Below are positions 35,383 to 44,670 of a stretch of 64,000 nucleotides of DNA, piece by piece. Each line of letters opens with the position of its first letter. The first letter of the stretch is position 1. The position numbers and the translations under genes were made by a program. The stretch spans positions 1 to 64,000 of the forward strand of contig NZ_FYDJ01000007.1 of assembly GCF_900187425.1 (NCBI RefSeq), in the 5' to 3' direction. Below the pieces are notes generated by a model, which worked only from the letters and a program-made list of their open reading frames with translations, did not search any database and had not been told where the DNA came from. This stretch comes from Pseudomonas sp. Irchel s3h14. Lineage in GTDB: Bacteria > Pseudomonadota > Gammaproteobacteria > Pseudomonadales > Pseudomonadaceae.

Positions 35383-36330
35383 CTAAACTCTTGGTGCTTC
35401 ATTGGCATTGAACCAGCCTGGGCGGTACTCGCTCCAGGTCAGTTGCCAGAATCCTTCATGCTTGCGACGAAGCCGCATCCGGTAATGCGCGCCATAGAGA
35501 GGCGTGCCATCTTGCGCGTGTGAGTTTCCCGGAATGATTCTGCCGACAATCATTTCCGCTATACCCTTTTCCTCGTCGGACTTGATCTCCAGCACCTCCG
35601 CGAAATGCTGCATCCACGGCCAGGGCCGACGAAACTCTTTGAAGGAGCCGATGATCGCGTGGCGCCCTTCAATAAGGCCCATCGGTTGAAAATCACCAGC
35701 GGCGTCGTTGGTAAAGCAATGAGCAAGCTGCTGCATGTCAGCCTGATCCAGCGCCCATGAGTAACGAGCGTAGGTTTCAGCAATACACTCCGCACTGGTC
35801 ACCGAAGCCGTTGAGTCAGGGAAAGCAAGCCATGGCGAATTCAGCTCGCTAACGATGGTCGGGGCTGGGTCGCCAATCCTCCATCCGTCGTCACCTGGTG
35901 GAAGCTGCCAGTGAATTGCAAGCGAGTAGTCCCCGGTTACCCAATTTAAGGCAATCAGCACGCTGTCGAGGCGCCAGGTGCCTGCTGTCTTTTTCAGAGA
36001 GCCTGTGACAGTCATACCAAATCCGAGCGTGGCCGACTTTGTGGCTTTGCTGATATGGCCATAGGCGTAGAGACTGAAAGTGGCGTCGGTTTCTCCACCA
36101 CCCACATAGTGATTGGTTGCCTTCACTGAAAAGCCATCAGCCTTGGCACGGTCTTGCTGGAAAGCTCTGACAATCTTGCGTCCACCCTCATGAGCGGACA
36201 TGTGGCTTGTCACCAACTGGCAATTCTCAGTGAACATATCCCCAGCAGAGTCCCAATTACCGCTCTCCCAGGCTTTCAGAAAGGTGGCTATAACGCCCTT
36301 GATGGCGGTGCGATCACTTGAGCCGGTCAC
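35383..36330 (-). CDS. Double SnoaL/NTF2-like domain protein
   Basis: This 315-residue protein holds two SnoaL-like cone domains: residues about 8-135 (IATFLKAWESGNWDSAGDMF) and about 175-305 (AETYARYSWALDQADMQQLAHCF). Such domains act as ketosteroid-isomerase-like enzymes or small-molecule binders. It overlaps the LLM gene by four bases (ATGA), so the two are made together; it could act on the product of that oxygenase. I cannot assign a reaction. Confidence 0.82.
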   Translation of the reverse strand: MTGSSDRTAIKGVIATFLKAWESGNWDSAGDMFTENCQLVTSHMSAHEGGRKIVRAFQQDRAKADGFSVKATNHYVGGGETDATFSLYAYGHISKATKSATLGFGMTVTGSLKKTAGTWRLDSVLIALNWVTGDYSLAIHWQLPPGDDGWRIGDPAPTIVSELNSPWLAFPDSTASVTSAECIAETYARYSWALDQADMQQLAHCFTNDAAGDFQPMGLIEGRHAIIGSFKEFRRPWPWMQHFAEVLEIKSDEEKGIAEMIVGRIIPGNSHAQDGTPLYGAHYRMRLRRKHEGFWQLTWSEYRPGWFNANEAPRV

Positions 36331-37331
36331 TGGGTCACCTGCGAGGCAGGTTGGCCTATGGGAAAGTGTGGCAGGACATACTCAGCCATCTCCTCCAGGA
36401 CATCTGCTGCTGGTCGCTGCAGAGGTTTGATATTCAGTGCCACGTGTGAAACGCCCTCATCCTGTTGCCGTTTCCAGAGCTCCACGAGAGCATTACGCCC
36501 GATCCTTATTCCGTTGTAGCCGCGTTCCAGCGGTGTGTTCGGATCCTTCGCCAGATCGAAAAATGTCGCGTAGCCGTATGGTTTTGCATTGCCGGTCTGG
36601 CTGGCAGAACGGAACTCGCGGATGAGGCCGGGCAAACGATTGAAGTCGCTCAGATGCCAAATCCAGGCATCGGCATTATTGGCTATCCACTCAAGCGTCT
36701 GACGGGCCCGGCCCACGACAATCATGGGGAGTCGAGGGCCAACTGGCTTGGGTACCATGTCTAGCAAGCCTTCCAGCTGGCCGAAAAGTTTGGTTGAGAC
36801 GCTTGGGAAGCTGTTTTCAGTGACTGTCTTAATCAGCTCAAAGCCTTCCCGGTATCGTTCTTCTCTCGCTTCGAAATCAATCCCGAATGCTGGATATTCA
36901 ATTGGGCGATCTCCGCTGGATAGCCCTAGCAAGAAACGACCGCCGGTTAGCTGGTCGACCGAAACGGACTGCTTAGCGACGATCAGTGGTTCACGTAACG
37001 GAAGAACGATGCCCGTTGTGCCCAAGGCAATGTTTTTGGTAACAGCAGCCAGGTATCCCAGATATACAAACGGGTCGATCATTTGACCAGTATCACCAAA
37101 GCTCGGGTCATAGAAGGGCACATCTCTCATCCACAGACTTGCGAATCCAGCCTCGTCCGCGATGCGAGCAAGGCGTTGATGATCCTGCAGCGTGGGAAAC
37201 GGTGAATTCGGATAGCCCTCCAAGGGCATGATGTATCCGAAGGTGAGGCCTTCGGGCTGAAACACTCGCGAATAGGCCGGATGAGCTGCAAGCTCGGGAC
37301 TGAGCTCAAGGGAAGGGCTGAGAGAAGTCAT
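36327..37331 (-). CDS. LLM-class flavin-dependent oxidoreductase
   Basis: This 334-residue luciferase-like barrel contains LWMRDVPFYDP, IALGTTGIVLPLREP and GRFLLGLSSGDRP, the hallmarks of bacterial luciferase-like monooxygenases (BA3436-type subgroup). It should use FMNH2 from a separate reductase and O2 to oxygenate an organic substrate. First of two minus-strand genes; a GGGGA-N7-TCCCC dyad 83 bases upstream resembles the operator of the LysR at 29645. Confidence 0.88.
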   Translation of the reverse strand: MTSLSPSLELSPELAAHPAYSRVFQPEGLTFGYIMPLEGYPNSPFPTLQDHQRLARIADEAGFASLWMRDVPFYDPSFGDTGQMIDPFVYLGYLAAVTKNIALGTTGIVLPLREPLIVAKQSVSVDQLTGGRFLLGLSSGDRPIEYPAFGIDFEAREERYREGFELIKTVTENSFPSVSTKLFGQLEGLLDMVPKPVGPRLPMIVVGRARQTLEWIANNADAWIWHLSDFNRLPGLIREFRSASQTGNAKPYGYATFFDLAKDPNTPLERGYNGIRIGRNALVELWKRQQDEGVSHVALNIKPLQRPAADVLEEMAEYVLPHFPIGQPASQVTQ

Positions 37332-37413
37332 TGCTAAACCTCATTATTTCAAGCCGATTACTACTGTGTAAGCGGCTTTCAGATGAACAGGTCTGCATGG
37401 TAGTGAAGGTATT

Positions 37414-37430
37414 GGGGAAAATGTGTCCCC
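37414..37430. promoter_or_regulatory. LysR-type dyad upstream of the LLM operon
   Basis: GGGGA-AAATGTG-TCCCC has the same outer bases and total length as the dyad at 29583-29599. It may be a second target of the LysR protein encoded at 29645. Confidence 0.5.
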
Positions 37431-37559
37431 TCTGATGGGGCGCGATCCACTGGTGGCCGCTATCCACTCAATGAAAAATCTGCGGGGTCAATCGCTTGAA
37501 CTCGTCCGCAGTAGGCGCCTTAGATGAGTCGCGGCCTTCAACGGGATGAGTCTTACGCG

Positions 37560-37578
37560 CTGTGACGAGTGGTCACAG
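37560..37578. promoter_or_regulatory. Dyad upstream of the cupin gene
   Basis: CTGTGAC-GAGTG-GTCACAG is a perfect 7-5-7 inverted repeat 106 bases before the cupin ATG. Between TGTGA and TCACA there are seven bases, one more than in Vfr/CRP sites, so the cognate regulator is unclear. Confidence 0.55.
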
Positions 37579-37683
37579 ATGGTGTGAATTTCTGAGTATT
37601 CTCCTGTGCGAGAGCATCACCTACTCTCACTCAGCGATTGAAATCCTGGCTCGCTCGCCAGTCACACGTTGAGAGAAATTATA

Positions 37684-38220
37684 ATGAATACGCCCGTTAA
37701 ACCTGATGAACTTGCCATTCCTTATGCTTTGCCGCAGGTGCCTTTCATGTCTCCAGACATGGTGCATCCAGGCGTTATGACCACTTGGCTCGAAGACGAT
37801 AATCTCTGGGTGCCGGTCACCAAATCAGTATCTTTCAAACCACTGCTGCTGAGCGTTAGCGGTGGGTACTACATCAACTTGCTCCGAGTTCGGCAGAGCG
37901 GGGTTTTGTCTCGTCACCGCCACTCAGGTGCAGTACATGCGATCGTGTTGAAGGGGCGTTGGTACTACCTCGAACACGATTGGGTTGCTGATGAAGGCTC
38001 CTTTGCATTCGAGCCGCCAGGGGAGACTCACACTCTGTTCGTCCCTGAAGATGTCGAAGAAATGATTACTTGGTTCCACGTTCAGGGTGGCTACACTTAC
38101 GTCGACCCACAGGGTGTCGCGGTTGGCTATGAAGACGTTTTCACCAAGCTGGAAGCTGCCCGCAGCCATTACAAAAATTTGGGCTTGCCGGACGATTATA
38201 TCGAGCAGTTCATTCGCTGA
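37684..38220 (+). CDS. 2,4'-dihydroxyacetophenone dioxygenase-like cupin
   Basis: This 178-residue single-domain cupin has His78, His80, Glu97 or a neighbour, and His116 (SRHRHSGAVHAIVLKGRWYYLEHDW reads in two parts around Gly82). These residues fit the iron site of 2,4'-dihydroxyacetophenone dioxygenases, which cleave a side-chain C-C bond of hydroxy-aryl ketones. The ATG at 37684 is chosen; the upstream TTG extension has no support. It is a single-gene unit ended by a strong terminator, next to a LysR gene. Confidence 0.82.
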   Translation: MNTPVKPDELAIPYALPQVPFMSPDMVHPGVMTTWLEDDNLWVPVTKSVSFKPLLLSVSGGYYINLLRVRQSGVLSRHRHSGAVHAIVLKGRWYYLEHDWVADEGSFAFEPPGETHTLFVPEDVEEMITWFHVQGGYTYVDPQGVAVGYEDVFTKLEAARSHYKNLGLPDDYIEQFIR

Positions 38221-38237
38221 TTCTGGTTCAAAAAAGA

Positions 38238-38260
38238 ACGCGCTACGGCGCGTTTTTTTT
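38238..38260 (+). terminator. Terminator after the cupin gene
   Basis: ACGCGC-TACG-GCGCGT followed by eight T residues (the stem T included) is a textbook intrinsic terminator. Confidence 0.92.
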
Positions 38261-38305
38261 GTGTAGATAAACAGGTAGATTCAGTCGCTTAAGGAGCGTA
38301 CCGAA

Positions 38306-39232
38306 ATGGATCAATACTCTCAAATGCTAGCCTTCATCTGGTCAACAGAGTGCGGAAGTTTTTCTGCTGCCGCCAGGGCGCATGAGATGACTCCGTCGGC
38401 CATCAGTAAATTGATAGCACGGCTAGAGGATCGGCTTCGGGTTCGACTTTTTCAGAGGGGGTCCCGAGTCCTCACTCTGACGGAGGAGGGGGCGGCTTAT
38501 CTGCGCAGTGCGAAAGCTGTGGTTGAGGCGATGAGTGAAGCTGACTCTCTGGCAGAAGGGCTTCCTTCAAGGGTCAGTGGCACGCTTCGCATCCACACGA
38601 TGACCTCTTTTGCGAAGCAGCAGATCGTGCCTTGGTTGCCGGAATTCCTCGACACCTATCCCGGTCTTGATGTCGAGATTCAGTTAGGCGCTCAGTTCGT
38701 TGACCAGTTCGAACAAGGATTGGACATAGCCATCCATAGCGGGATTCTTCCGAGCTCTTCCAGAATCGCAAAGAAGATAGGCGAATGTGAATGGTTGCTG
38801 TGTGCTTCACCTGACTACCTGGAAAAGTATGGAATACCGCAGCAGCCACAAGATCTGATGAATCATCGATGCTTTAATTTCAGTTTTGCCAGCCCTTGGA
38901 ACAAATGGGCCTTTATCCAAGATGGCCTAGGTGTGACGACCCCTGTGAAGCCTCGAGGATCGTTTACCCAGGGTGAGCTGCTGAGAGATATGGCCAAATC
39001 AGGTGCGGGTATAGTCCGCCTTGCGGATTTCCACATTGGAAAAGACATTCAGGACGGATCGCTGGTGCTCCTGCTTGACGAGTACAAAGCGGAGATCCTG
39101 GAGCCTATTTACCTGCTTTATTCAGACCGTAAGCATTTGAGTCCTCGCATCCGGGTGTTCATCGAGTTTTTTCAGGAAAAATGGATTGCTCATCCATGGA
39201 AAATCGTGAGAGGACTGCCCGGAGCGGTTTGA
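38306..39232 (+). CDS. LysR-family regulator
   Basis: This 308-residue regulator has a winged-helix domain (GSFSAAARAHEMTPSAISKLIARLEDRL, in the first 50 residues) and an effector domain ending in LYSDRKHLSPRIRVFIEFF. AAGGAGCGTACCGAA precedes the ATG. It lies between the cupin and an MFS gene and may control either. No clear T-N11-A operator is seen in the short gap upstream. Confidence 0.92.
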   Translation: MDQYSQMLAFIWSTECGSFSAAARAHEMTPSAISKLIARLEDRLRVRLFQRGSRVLTLTEEGAAYLRSAKAVVEAMSEADSLAEGLPSRVSGTLRIHTMTSFAKQQIVPWLPEFLDTYPGLDVEIQLGAQFVDQFEQGLDIAIHSGILPSSSRIAKKIGECEWLLCASPDYLEKYGIPQQPQDLMNHRCFNFSFASPWNKWAFIQDGLGVTTPVKPRGSFTQGELLRDMAKSGAGIVRLADFHIGKDIQDGSLVLLLDEYKAEILEPIYLLYSDRKHLSPRIRVFIEFFQEKWIAHPWKIVRGLPGAV

Positions 39233-39623
39233 TAGCCACTACGGCTCGGCGCTTACTTTCACTCTACCTCCGCGCAAGCGTGCAACTTTGGCTCCTGCAC
39301 AAGGGAGCCAATACTCCACCACTCTGATAATTTTCCCTCTTGCTCTGTGCCCAACAGAGCTCTCAAAAAATTGAGACCTGTTCCCCAGTAATTACTTAGT
39401 CAAATGCTTCGCTGGCACCTCTCTCATTTTGTGCCACTGACCTGTTCCTGGCGGTCACAGCAGGTGTGCTTTGCCAGCTATATTCAGCCCTGAAATTGAG
39501 CCATAACCTCTGTCCATGGTGAGCAGTACGACAAGTGCTGGATCACCTCGGATGTTGAGGCGTATGTGTGCAAAACACCGATCCTCAGCCGGAGAATAAA
39601 AATAAATACCCGGAGATATCCCC
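39233..39623. other. Intergenic region before the MFS gene
   Basis: No gene is supported in these 391 bases. The perfect inverted repeat TTGGCTCC...GGAGCCAA (39288-39311) has no T-run, so it is an operator or attenuator candidate and not a clear terminator. The small frames near 39566 overlap the true MFS start in other frames. Confidence 0.5.
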
Positions 39624-41012
39624 ATGGGATTTGCTCAAGACAAAATCGAAGCATTACCTGCGGTCAATCGTGTGCCAAAAGGTGCAGGTGCAGCCTCCTG
39701 GGGTGCGATGGCTCTTTTGTGGCTCGTGTATGCCATGGATGCCAACTCCCGCCAGATGTTCTTTATGGTATTGCCCTCCATCACCAGCGAGTTCAAGACA
39801 AGCGCTGAGCTGACTGGACTGCTTGCCGCGTTCATCACGATCGCTACATCTTTGATAGCCGTGCCTTGCATGATTTGGGCTGATAAAGGCGGTCAGGGAT
39901 GGATGCGAAAATACCGCCATCTGCCAATCGTGATTGCTTACACGCTATTCACCTTTCTGACCGGCCTCAATTTCTTGACAGGCTCGCTTGGAGTGCTTGT
40001 TGCGCTGCAAGTGATGTCACACGCATTTGGCGGTGCTGGCGAAGCCATCGAAGTCACTTCCTTGTCTGAGTGGTGGTCGAAGGAGCGCCGTGGTTTCGCC
40101 CTGGGACTTCATCACACCGGATACCCTTGGGGCACATTGATCGGTGGCTTGGCGATCAGTGCTCTACTCCACGCTTACGGCCCGGAAAATTGGCGCTTGG
40201 CATTCCTGCTATTCCCTGTACCGATGATCATCATCTTTTCGGTCTACTGGTGGTTCAGTACGAAGAAGCGTTACGAGTCCTTTGTTGAACACGCTCAAGC
40301 CGTGGGTGAGACCCCTCCATCAATGGAAGCGGTACAGGGAGTGGTTGAGGTGCCCAAAGGCGCGTTCAAGTCGGCAATGAAAAATCCGAACATCTCCGCT
40401 ATCGCTCTTATCTCGATGTTCGCGATCGTTGGCTACTTCGGCATCAGCTTCTGGCTACCTCAGTATCTGGCCTTTGTTGCCCATTACAACTTCGCAGAGG
40501 CAGCTGCTTACTCGGTGCTCTTCACGATCACCGGTGGTATCGGCCAGATCGTTTGGGGATGGGTTTCAGACCGTGCAGGCCGAAAACTTTGCCTCGTGCT
40601 TGTTTTCGCATGGCTTGCGGTGGGCATGTACCTCTTCAAATACTCATCCGTCAGCCTGACTTGGCTTATCGCGATTCAGTTGTTTGCCGGGTTCGCGATG
40701 AACGCGCCCTACACGTTGCTGTATGCCATTGCGTTTGATTCTGCGAAGCAAGGCACGACTGGCCTGGCAGGCTCAATCGTCAACGTCGGTATTTACGCCG
40801 GTGGCTTTGGGCCATTCGTGATCGGGATGTTCATCGGCGCAGGTGGTGGCTTTGAGCAGGCTGCTGGTTACAACTACGCGCTCTACTTTATCTCAGGCCT
40901 GATGGTGCTGGCGGCCATCATCACCATTTTCTTCACACGTGAAACTACCGGCTGGTTCCTTAAGTACGACAAGGCGCTGGTCTCGAAGCACTCTTGCAAC
41001 ATGGGTTCATAA
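39624..41012 (+). CDS. MFS transporter
   Basis: This 462-residue permease has 12 helices, a central loop of about 60 residues and the segment WWSKERRGFALGLHHTGYP at the end of helix 4, typical of metabolite:H+ symporters for organic acids. The ATG at 39624 follows CGGAGATATCCCC. It is followed 65 bases later by the SCP2/hydrolase gene with which it is probably co-transcribed, suggesting import of that enzyme's substrate. Confidence 0.88.
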   Translation: MGFAQDKIEALPAVNRVPKGAGAASWGAMALLWLVYAMDANSRQMFFMVLPSITSEFKTSAELTGLLAAFITIATSLIAVPCMIWADKGGQGWMRKYRHLPIVIAYTLFTFLTGLNFLTGSLGVLVALQVMSHAFGGAGEAIEVTSLSEWWSKERRGFALGLHHTGYPWGTLIGGLAISALLHAYGPENWRLAFLLFPVPMIIIFSVYWWFSTKKRYESFVEHAQAVGETPPSMEAVQGVVEVPKGAFKSAMKNPNISAIALISMFAIVGYFGISFWLPQYLAFVAHYNFAEAAAYSVLFTITGGIGQIVWGWVSDRAGRKLCLVLVFAWLAVGMYLFKYSSVSLTWLIAIQLFAGFAMNAPYTLLYAIAFDSAKQGTTGLAGSIVNVGIYAGGFGPFVIGMFIGAGGGFEQAAGYNYALYFISGLMVLAAIITIFFTRETTGWFLKYDKALVSKHSCNMGS

Positions 41013-41077
41013 CAAACCTATTGCACCTGCAATTACAAGAAAATCCCCTTGGGGATAGCTAAAGCTAGGAGAAAGTC

Positions 41078-42298
41078 ATGACCCTTATTAATGATGCCAA
41101 ATGGTTGAGCCAATTCGCTGACGAGTTAAACGGTGATGCTGATTGGACTGCCGCTGCTCGCTATTTCGATGGACGCATTCAATTCAAGCACAGCAAAGGC
41201 TTCTCAACGCTTGCGGTTCTCGCCGGTAAGGTCGTTGCGGTTTACCCGGAAGGAAGCCCCTTGGGTGCGGATATCATCGTGTCTGGTGCTGATGATGAGT
41301 GGCAGCGCGTTCTTGACGGAAAGATCGACTGGTTTGAAGCGTTGTCCCCAGGGTTGGGCAAACTTGAGCTTGAGGGCAACGTAGTCGCCGCATGGCAGTA
41401 CGTTGATGTGATGGCCCGCGCGTTTGACGCAATGAAGCGTGTAGGGAAAGCTAATAATAACCCACCAGTCTCTTACTCTCCCGGGCCTAAGCCGTCAGGG
41501 AAAGAGACGGTAGGACGGTACATTACCGTTGATGGAATTCGCGTTTATTACGAAGAATCAGGGGAGGGACGTCCACTCGTTTGCTTCCACGCGGCATCAC
41601 AAGATTCTCTGATGTACAGGCACGTACTGGACGGTCTCTCAGATGAGTTCCGCGTCATCGCAATTGACGCCCCCGGGCACAGCAAATCAGAGCTACCCGA
41701 ATCAGGCCCATTCCACAGCCTCACTCGCCATGCGGAGTTCAATGAGCACCTTATGGAGGCCTTGGGACTTGAGAAACCCGCCATCATGGGATGCTCGATG
41801 GGTGGCAATCTGGTGCTGGAATTGGGGGCACGTCGGCCCGATGCGTACAGCGCGATCATTTCAGCCGAGGGGGCAGATTTTACCCCGACGGTTTCCGAGT
41901 TCTTCCTCGATATGTTGCTCATGAATGGGCCAGAGATCATCGGTGCCTGGTCTCGTTCGATGACGGGCAATCGCACTCCACCTGATCGTGCGAGGGAGGT
42001 GGTGTGGCAGATCTCGCGCACCACGCCGCAGGTGATGAAAGGTGACCTCACAGGCTATGCGAACTTTGATCAGCGGCAACAAGTTGGAAAAATCAAAGCG
42101 CCTGTTTTACTTCTGCGCGGTGACGCGGATTGGTTGGTGTACCAAGAGAAGGTTGAGGAGACAGCATCTCGCATTCCCGGCAGTAAGATCGCCGTGCTCG
42201 CAGGTACTGGCCACTATCCAATGACTGAGAACCCATTGGAGTTCTGTGACACGGTACGCGCTTTCCTTCGTGAAGCGGGTCACTGCCACGCAGTCTGA
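41078..42298 (+). CDS. Alpha/beta hydrolase with an N-terminal SCP2-like domain
   Basis: This 406-residue protein has two parts. Residues about 1-120 (DWTAAARYFDGRIQFKH... WFEALSPGLGKLELEGN) resemble an SCP2 sterol-carrier-like fold. Residues about 145-400 form an alpha/beta hydrolase with a nucleophile Ser in GCSMGGN, an acid in GDADWLV and a base in GTGHYP. The fusion suggests a hydrophobic substrate held by the first domain. GGAGAAAGTC precedes the ATG. A terminator follows. The reaction is unknown. Confidence 0.85.
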   Translation: MTLINDAKWLSQFADELNGDADWTAAARYFDGRIQFKHSKGFSTLAVLAGKVVAVYPEGSPLGADIIVSGADDEWQRVLDGKIDWFEALSPGLGKLELEGNVVAAWQYVDVMARAFDAMKRVGKANNNPPVSYSPGPKPSGKETVGRYITVDGIRVYYEESGEGRPLVCFHAASQDSLMYRHVLDGLSDEFRVIAIDAPGHSKSELPESGPFHSLTRHAEFNEHLMEALGLEKPAIMGCSMGGNLVLELGARRPDAYSAIISAEGADFTPTVSEFFLDMLLMNGPEIIGAWSRSMTGNRTPPDRAREVVWQISRTTPQVMKGDLTGYANFDQRQQVGKIKAPVLLLRGDADWLVYQEKVEETASRIPGSKIAVLAGTGHYPMTENPLEFCDTVRAFLREAGHCHAV

Positions 42299-42313
42299 AA
42301 GATCTGATTGAGG

Positions 42314-42338
42314 AGCCCGCTCGTCAGGCGGGCTTTTC
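42314..42338 (+). terminator. Terminator after the hydrolase
   Basis: GCCCGC-TCGTCAG-GCGGGC followed by TTTTCT ends the MFS/hydrolase unit. Confidence 0.85.
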
Positions 42339-42507
42339 TGCGTTTATTTAACGCGAAGGCTCAATCCCGAAAAAGCCTTTTCTATTCCCGCACAAAAAAC
42401 CTGAAGCGCGCCAACCCACTGAGGCTCAGGCCTTTGCAGGTGCAATCTCGACCCTCGAATCCCTTCCATAGCCGATCGTCAGACAATCAGAATTATTTAC
42501 TTGTGAT

Positions 42508-42519
42508 CTGTGATCACAG
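42508..42519. promoter_or_regulatory. GntR-type operator of the hydroxyacid operon
   Basis: CTGTGATCACAG is a perfect 12-base palindrome 102 bases before the dehydrogenase start. A second half-site TTGTGATC directly precedes it. The same TGTGATCAC core lies upstream of the gntR gene (48396) and of the SDR (49389). Confidence 0.75.
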
Positions 42520-42620
42520 TGGATAGCATCTGTCTCAGAGCGAACATCCGAGCGTCAGCATGGTTCACCAACCGCTCAAACGATTACTCCTAAACATAAA
42601 TACAAAATTTGGAGAACATC

Positions 42621-43583
42621 ATGCGAAGTACAACTCCATCTGCGACAGAGCGTGGCCCCATTGCAATCGTTGGCGCGGGCCTGATTGGGAGAGCTTGGGC
42701 GATTGTTTTTGCTCGGGCAGGACATCCGGTGCGTTTACACGATATGGATCTGCAGACAATGCAGAACAGCCATGCCTACATCGAAGCGAGGCTTAATGAG
42801 CTCGCAGAATTCGATCTTCTTAATGACGCCCCCCTCACCGTACTGGCACGCATTACTTGCGTTCCCGACTTGGCTGATGCGCTACGTGATGTAGTGCTCG
42901 TACAGGAAAATGTTCGGGAAACGGTAGAGGCGAAAATCGATATCTTCAGTCGAATGGATGCGTTGGCGCCCAAGGACGCGATTCTTGCCAGTTCAACTTC
43001 ATGGTTACCGGCCTCCGAGTTCACTAAAGATCTACCAGGTCGGGGGCGCTGCGTAGTTGCACACCCTACCAACCCACCTTACTTAGTTCCTCTTGTGGAG
43101 CTTTGCCCTGCGCCGTGGACAGAATCTGAAGTGATGATTCGAGCGCATGAGATCTACACCGCAGCAGGGCAGAGCCCTGTTGTTCTATCCCGAGAGATCC
43201 ACGGCTTCTTGTTGAACCGAGTCCAAGCAGCAGTTCTCAACGAATGCTTCAAATTGCATGAGGAAGGCTTTGCTAGCTCTGAGGATATTGATCGGGTACT
43301 CAAAGATGGACTCGCCCTTCGCTGGTCATTTATGGGCCCCTTCGAAACCATCGATCTCAACGCCCCTGCCGGCGTATCTGACTATGCCAAACGCTATGGT
43401 CAGCAAAATCGCGAAACGATCAATTCCGAAAATGCTTTTGATTGGTCGGAATCAGCAGTCGCCCGAGTACATGACGAGCGCCGCCAAAAACTTGAACTCG
43501 AAGGAATTGCGTTGCGATCCGCCTGGCGTGACCGCCGCCTTATGGCTCTCTCTGCGCACAAGCGTCAAGCACCAAATTCCTGA
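42621..43583 (+). CDS. 3-hydroxyacid dehydrogenase, lambda-crystallin/L-gulonate type
   Basis: This 320-residue NAD-dependent enzyme has the dinucleotide motif GAGLIG (residues 18-23), the acidic end of beta-2 (LHDMD), and AHPTNPPYLVPLVEL with the catalytic His near residue 148. This Pro-Pro-Tyr variant marks the lambda-crystallin, L-gulonate and carnitine 3-dehydrogenase branch of the hydroxyacyl-CoA dehydrogenase family. The ATG at 42621 with GGAG is preferred to the TTG at 42609. First of four genes. I infer that it oxidises a free beta-hydroxy acid to a beta-keto acid for the next enzyme. Confidence 0.88.
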   Translation: MRSTTPSATERGPIAIVGAGLIGRAWAIVFARAGHPVRLHDMDLQTMQNSHAYIEARLNELAEFDLLNDAPLTVLARITCVPDLADALRDVVLVQENVRETVEAKIDIFSRMDALAPKDAILASSTSWLPASEFTKDLPGRGRCVVAHPTNPPYLVPLVELCPAPWTESEVMIRAHEIYTAAGQSPVVLSREIHGFLLNRVQAAVLNECFKLHEEGFASSEDIDRVLKDGLALRWSFMGPFETIDLNAPAGVSDYAKRYGQQNRETINSENAFDWSESAVARVHDERRQKLELEGIALRSAWRDRRLMALSAHKRQAPNS

Positions 43584-43633
43584 CGGCATCACTTCATCCT
43601 GAACACCAAAATAAAAGTAACCAGGAGGTCACC

Positions 43634-44560
43634 ATGGCTCGTAAAGTCATCATCACTTGCGCGGTCACCGGCGCAATTCATACACCTTCCATGTCCCGTT
43701 ACCTGCCGGTAACACCAGGTCAAATTGCCGAAGCGGCGATTGGTGCCGCTGAGGCTGGCGCCTCAATTGTTCACCTACATGCTCGTAATCCAATTGATGG
43801 CAGTCCCTCTCAGGATCCGGAACTGTTTAAGCAGTTTCTGCCGGCTATCAAAGAGGCTAGCGATGTGGTGATCAACCTGACTACAGGTGGCGCACCGACA
43901 ATGTCGCTTGAAGATCGACTTCGTCCAGCACATCAGTTCAAACCGGAAGTGGCCTCACTGAACATGGGCACGATGAACATGGGTCTTTACCCAATGCTCA
44001 ATCGGTTTAAGGAGTTCAAACACGCTTGGGAGGAACCATACCTCGCCGGCAGCCATGACCGCATTTTCAAAAATACATTTACCGACATAGCCCACATCCT
44101 CGAGTCATGCAGTGAGAACGGTACCCGTTTTGAAATCGAATGCTATGACATTGGGCATCTCTACACCGCTGCACATTTCATTGATCGTGGCCTCATCAAA
44201 CCTCCGTTTTTGATCCAATCGGTTTTCGGCATTTTGGGCGGTATCGGCGGTCACCCTGAGGATGTCCTGCATATGCGGCGCACAGCTGATCGTCTCTTCG
44301 GAGATGACTATCAGTGGTCGGTTCTTCCTGCAGGAAAGCAGCAGATGAGCATTGGTGCTCAATCAGCCACGCTTGGAGGACACGTGCGTGTGGGTCTTGA
44401 AGACTCGCTTTGGGACGGGCCGGGTCAATTGGCAAAAAGCAATGCCGATCAAGTTTCGCGCATGCGCAAAATTCTCGAAGGGCTTTCACTTGAAGTGGCG
44501 ACACCTTCTGACGCGAGGGAAATCCTGAAGCTAAAAGGTGGCGATAACGTCAATTTCTAA
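43634..44560 (+). CDS. Beta-keto acid cleavage enzyme (BKACE family)
   Basis: This 308-residue TIM-barrel protein has the zinc-binding HLHAR motif (His47, His49) and a Glu in FEIECYDIGHL, which fit the BKACE/Kce family. These enzymes use acetyl-CoA to split a beta-keto acid into acetoacetate and a new CoA ester. It lies 50 bases after the dehydrogenase, with CCAGGAGGTCACC before the ATG. The pairing matches the logic of carnitine catabolism, but the UxaA-family gene downstream points to a sugar-acid-like substrate. Confidence 0.9.
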   Translation: MARKVIITCAVTGAIHTPSMSRYLPVTPGQIAEAAIGAAEAGASIVHLHARNPIDGSPSQDPELFKQFLPAIKEASDVVINLTTGGAPTMSLEDRLRPAHQFKPEVASLNMGTMNMGLYPMLNRFKEFKHAWEEPYLAGSHDRIFKNTFTDIAHILESCSENGTRFEIECYDIGHLYTAAHFIDRGLIKPPFLIQSVFGILGGIGGHPEDVLHMRRTADRLFGDDYQWSVLPAGKQQMSIGAQSATLGGHVRVGLEDSLWDGPGQLAKSNADQVSRMRKILEGLSLEVATPSDAREILKLKGGDNVNF

Positions 44561-44670
44561 GCGCGGGTATTCATCCCCGTAAAGCCTATCTAGAGGATAT
44601 TTTGATAACTAATGGTCGCGTCACAACACTCGCGCCTTAGCAATTTATCCTCGTGAGGAGAACATGAATC

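Noticed and set aside
37560..37578. CTGTGAC-N5-GTCACAG as a Vfr/CRP site
   Set aside because: Seven bases separate TGTGA and TCACA instead of six, so it is listed only as a dyad of unknown regulator.
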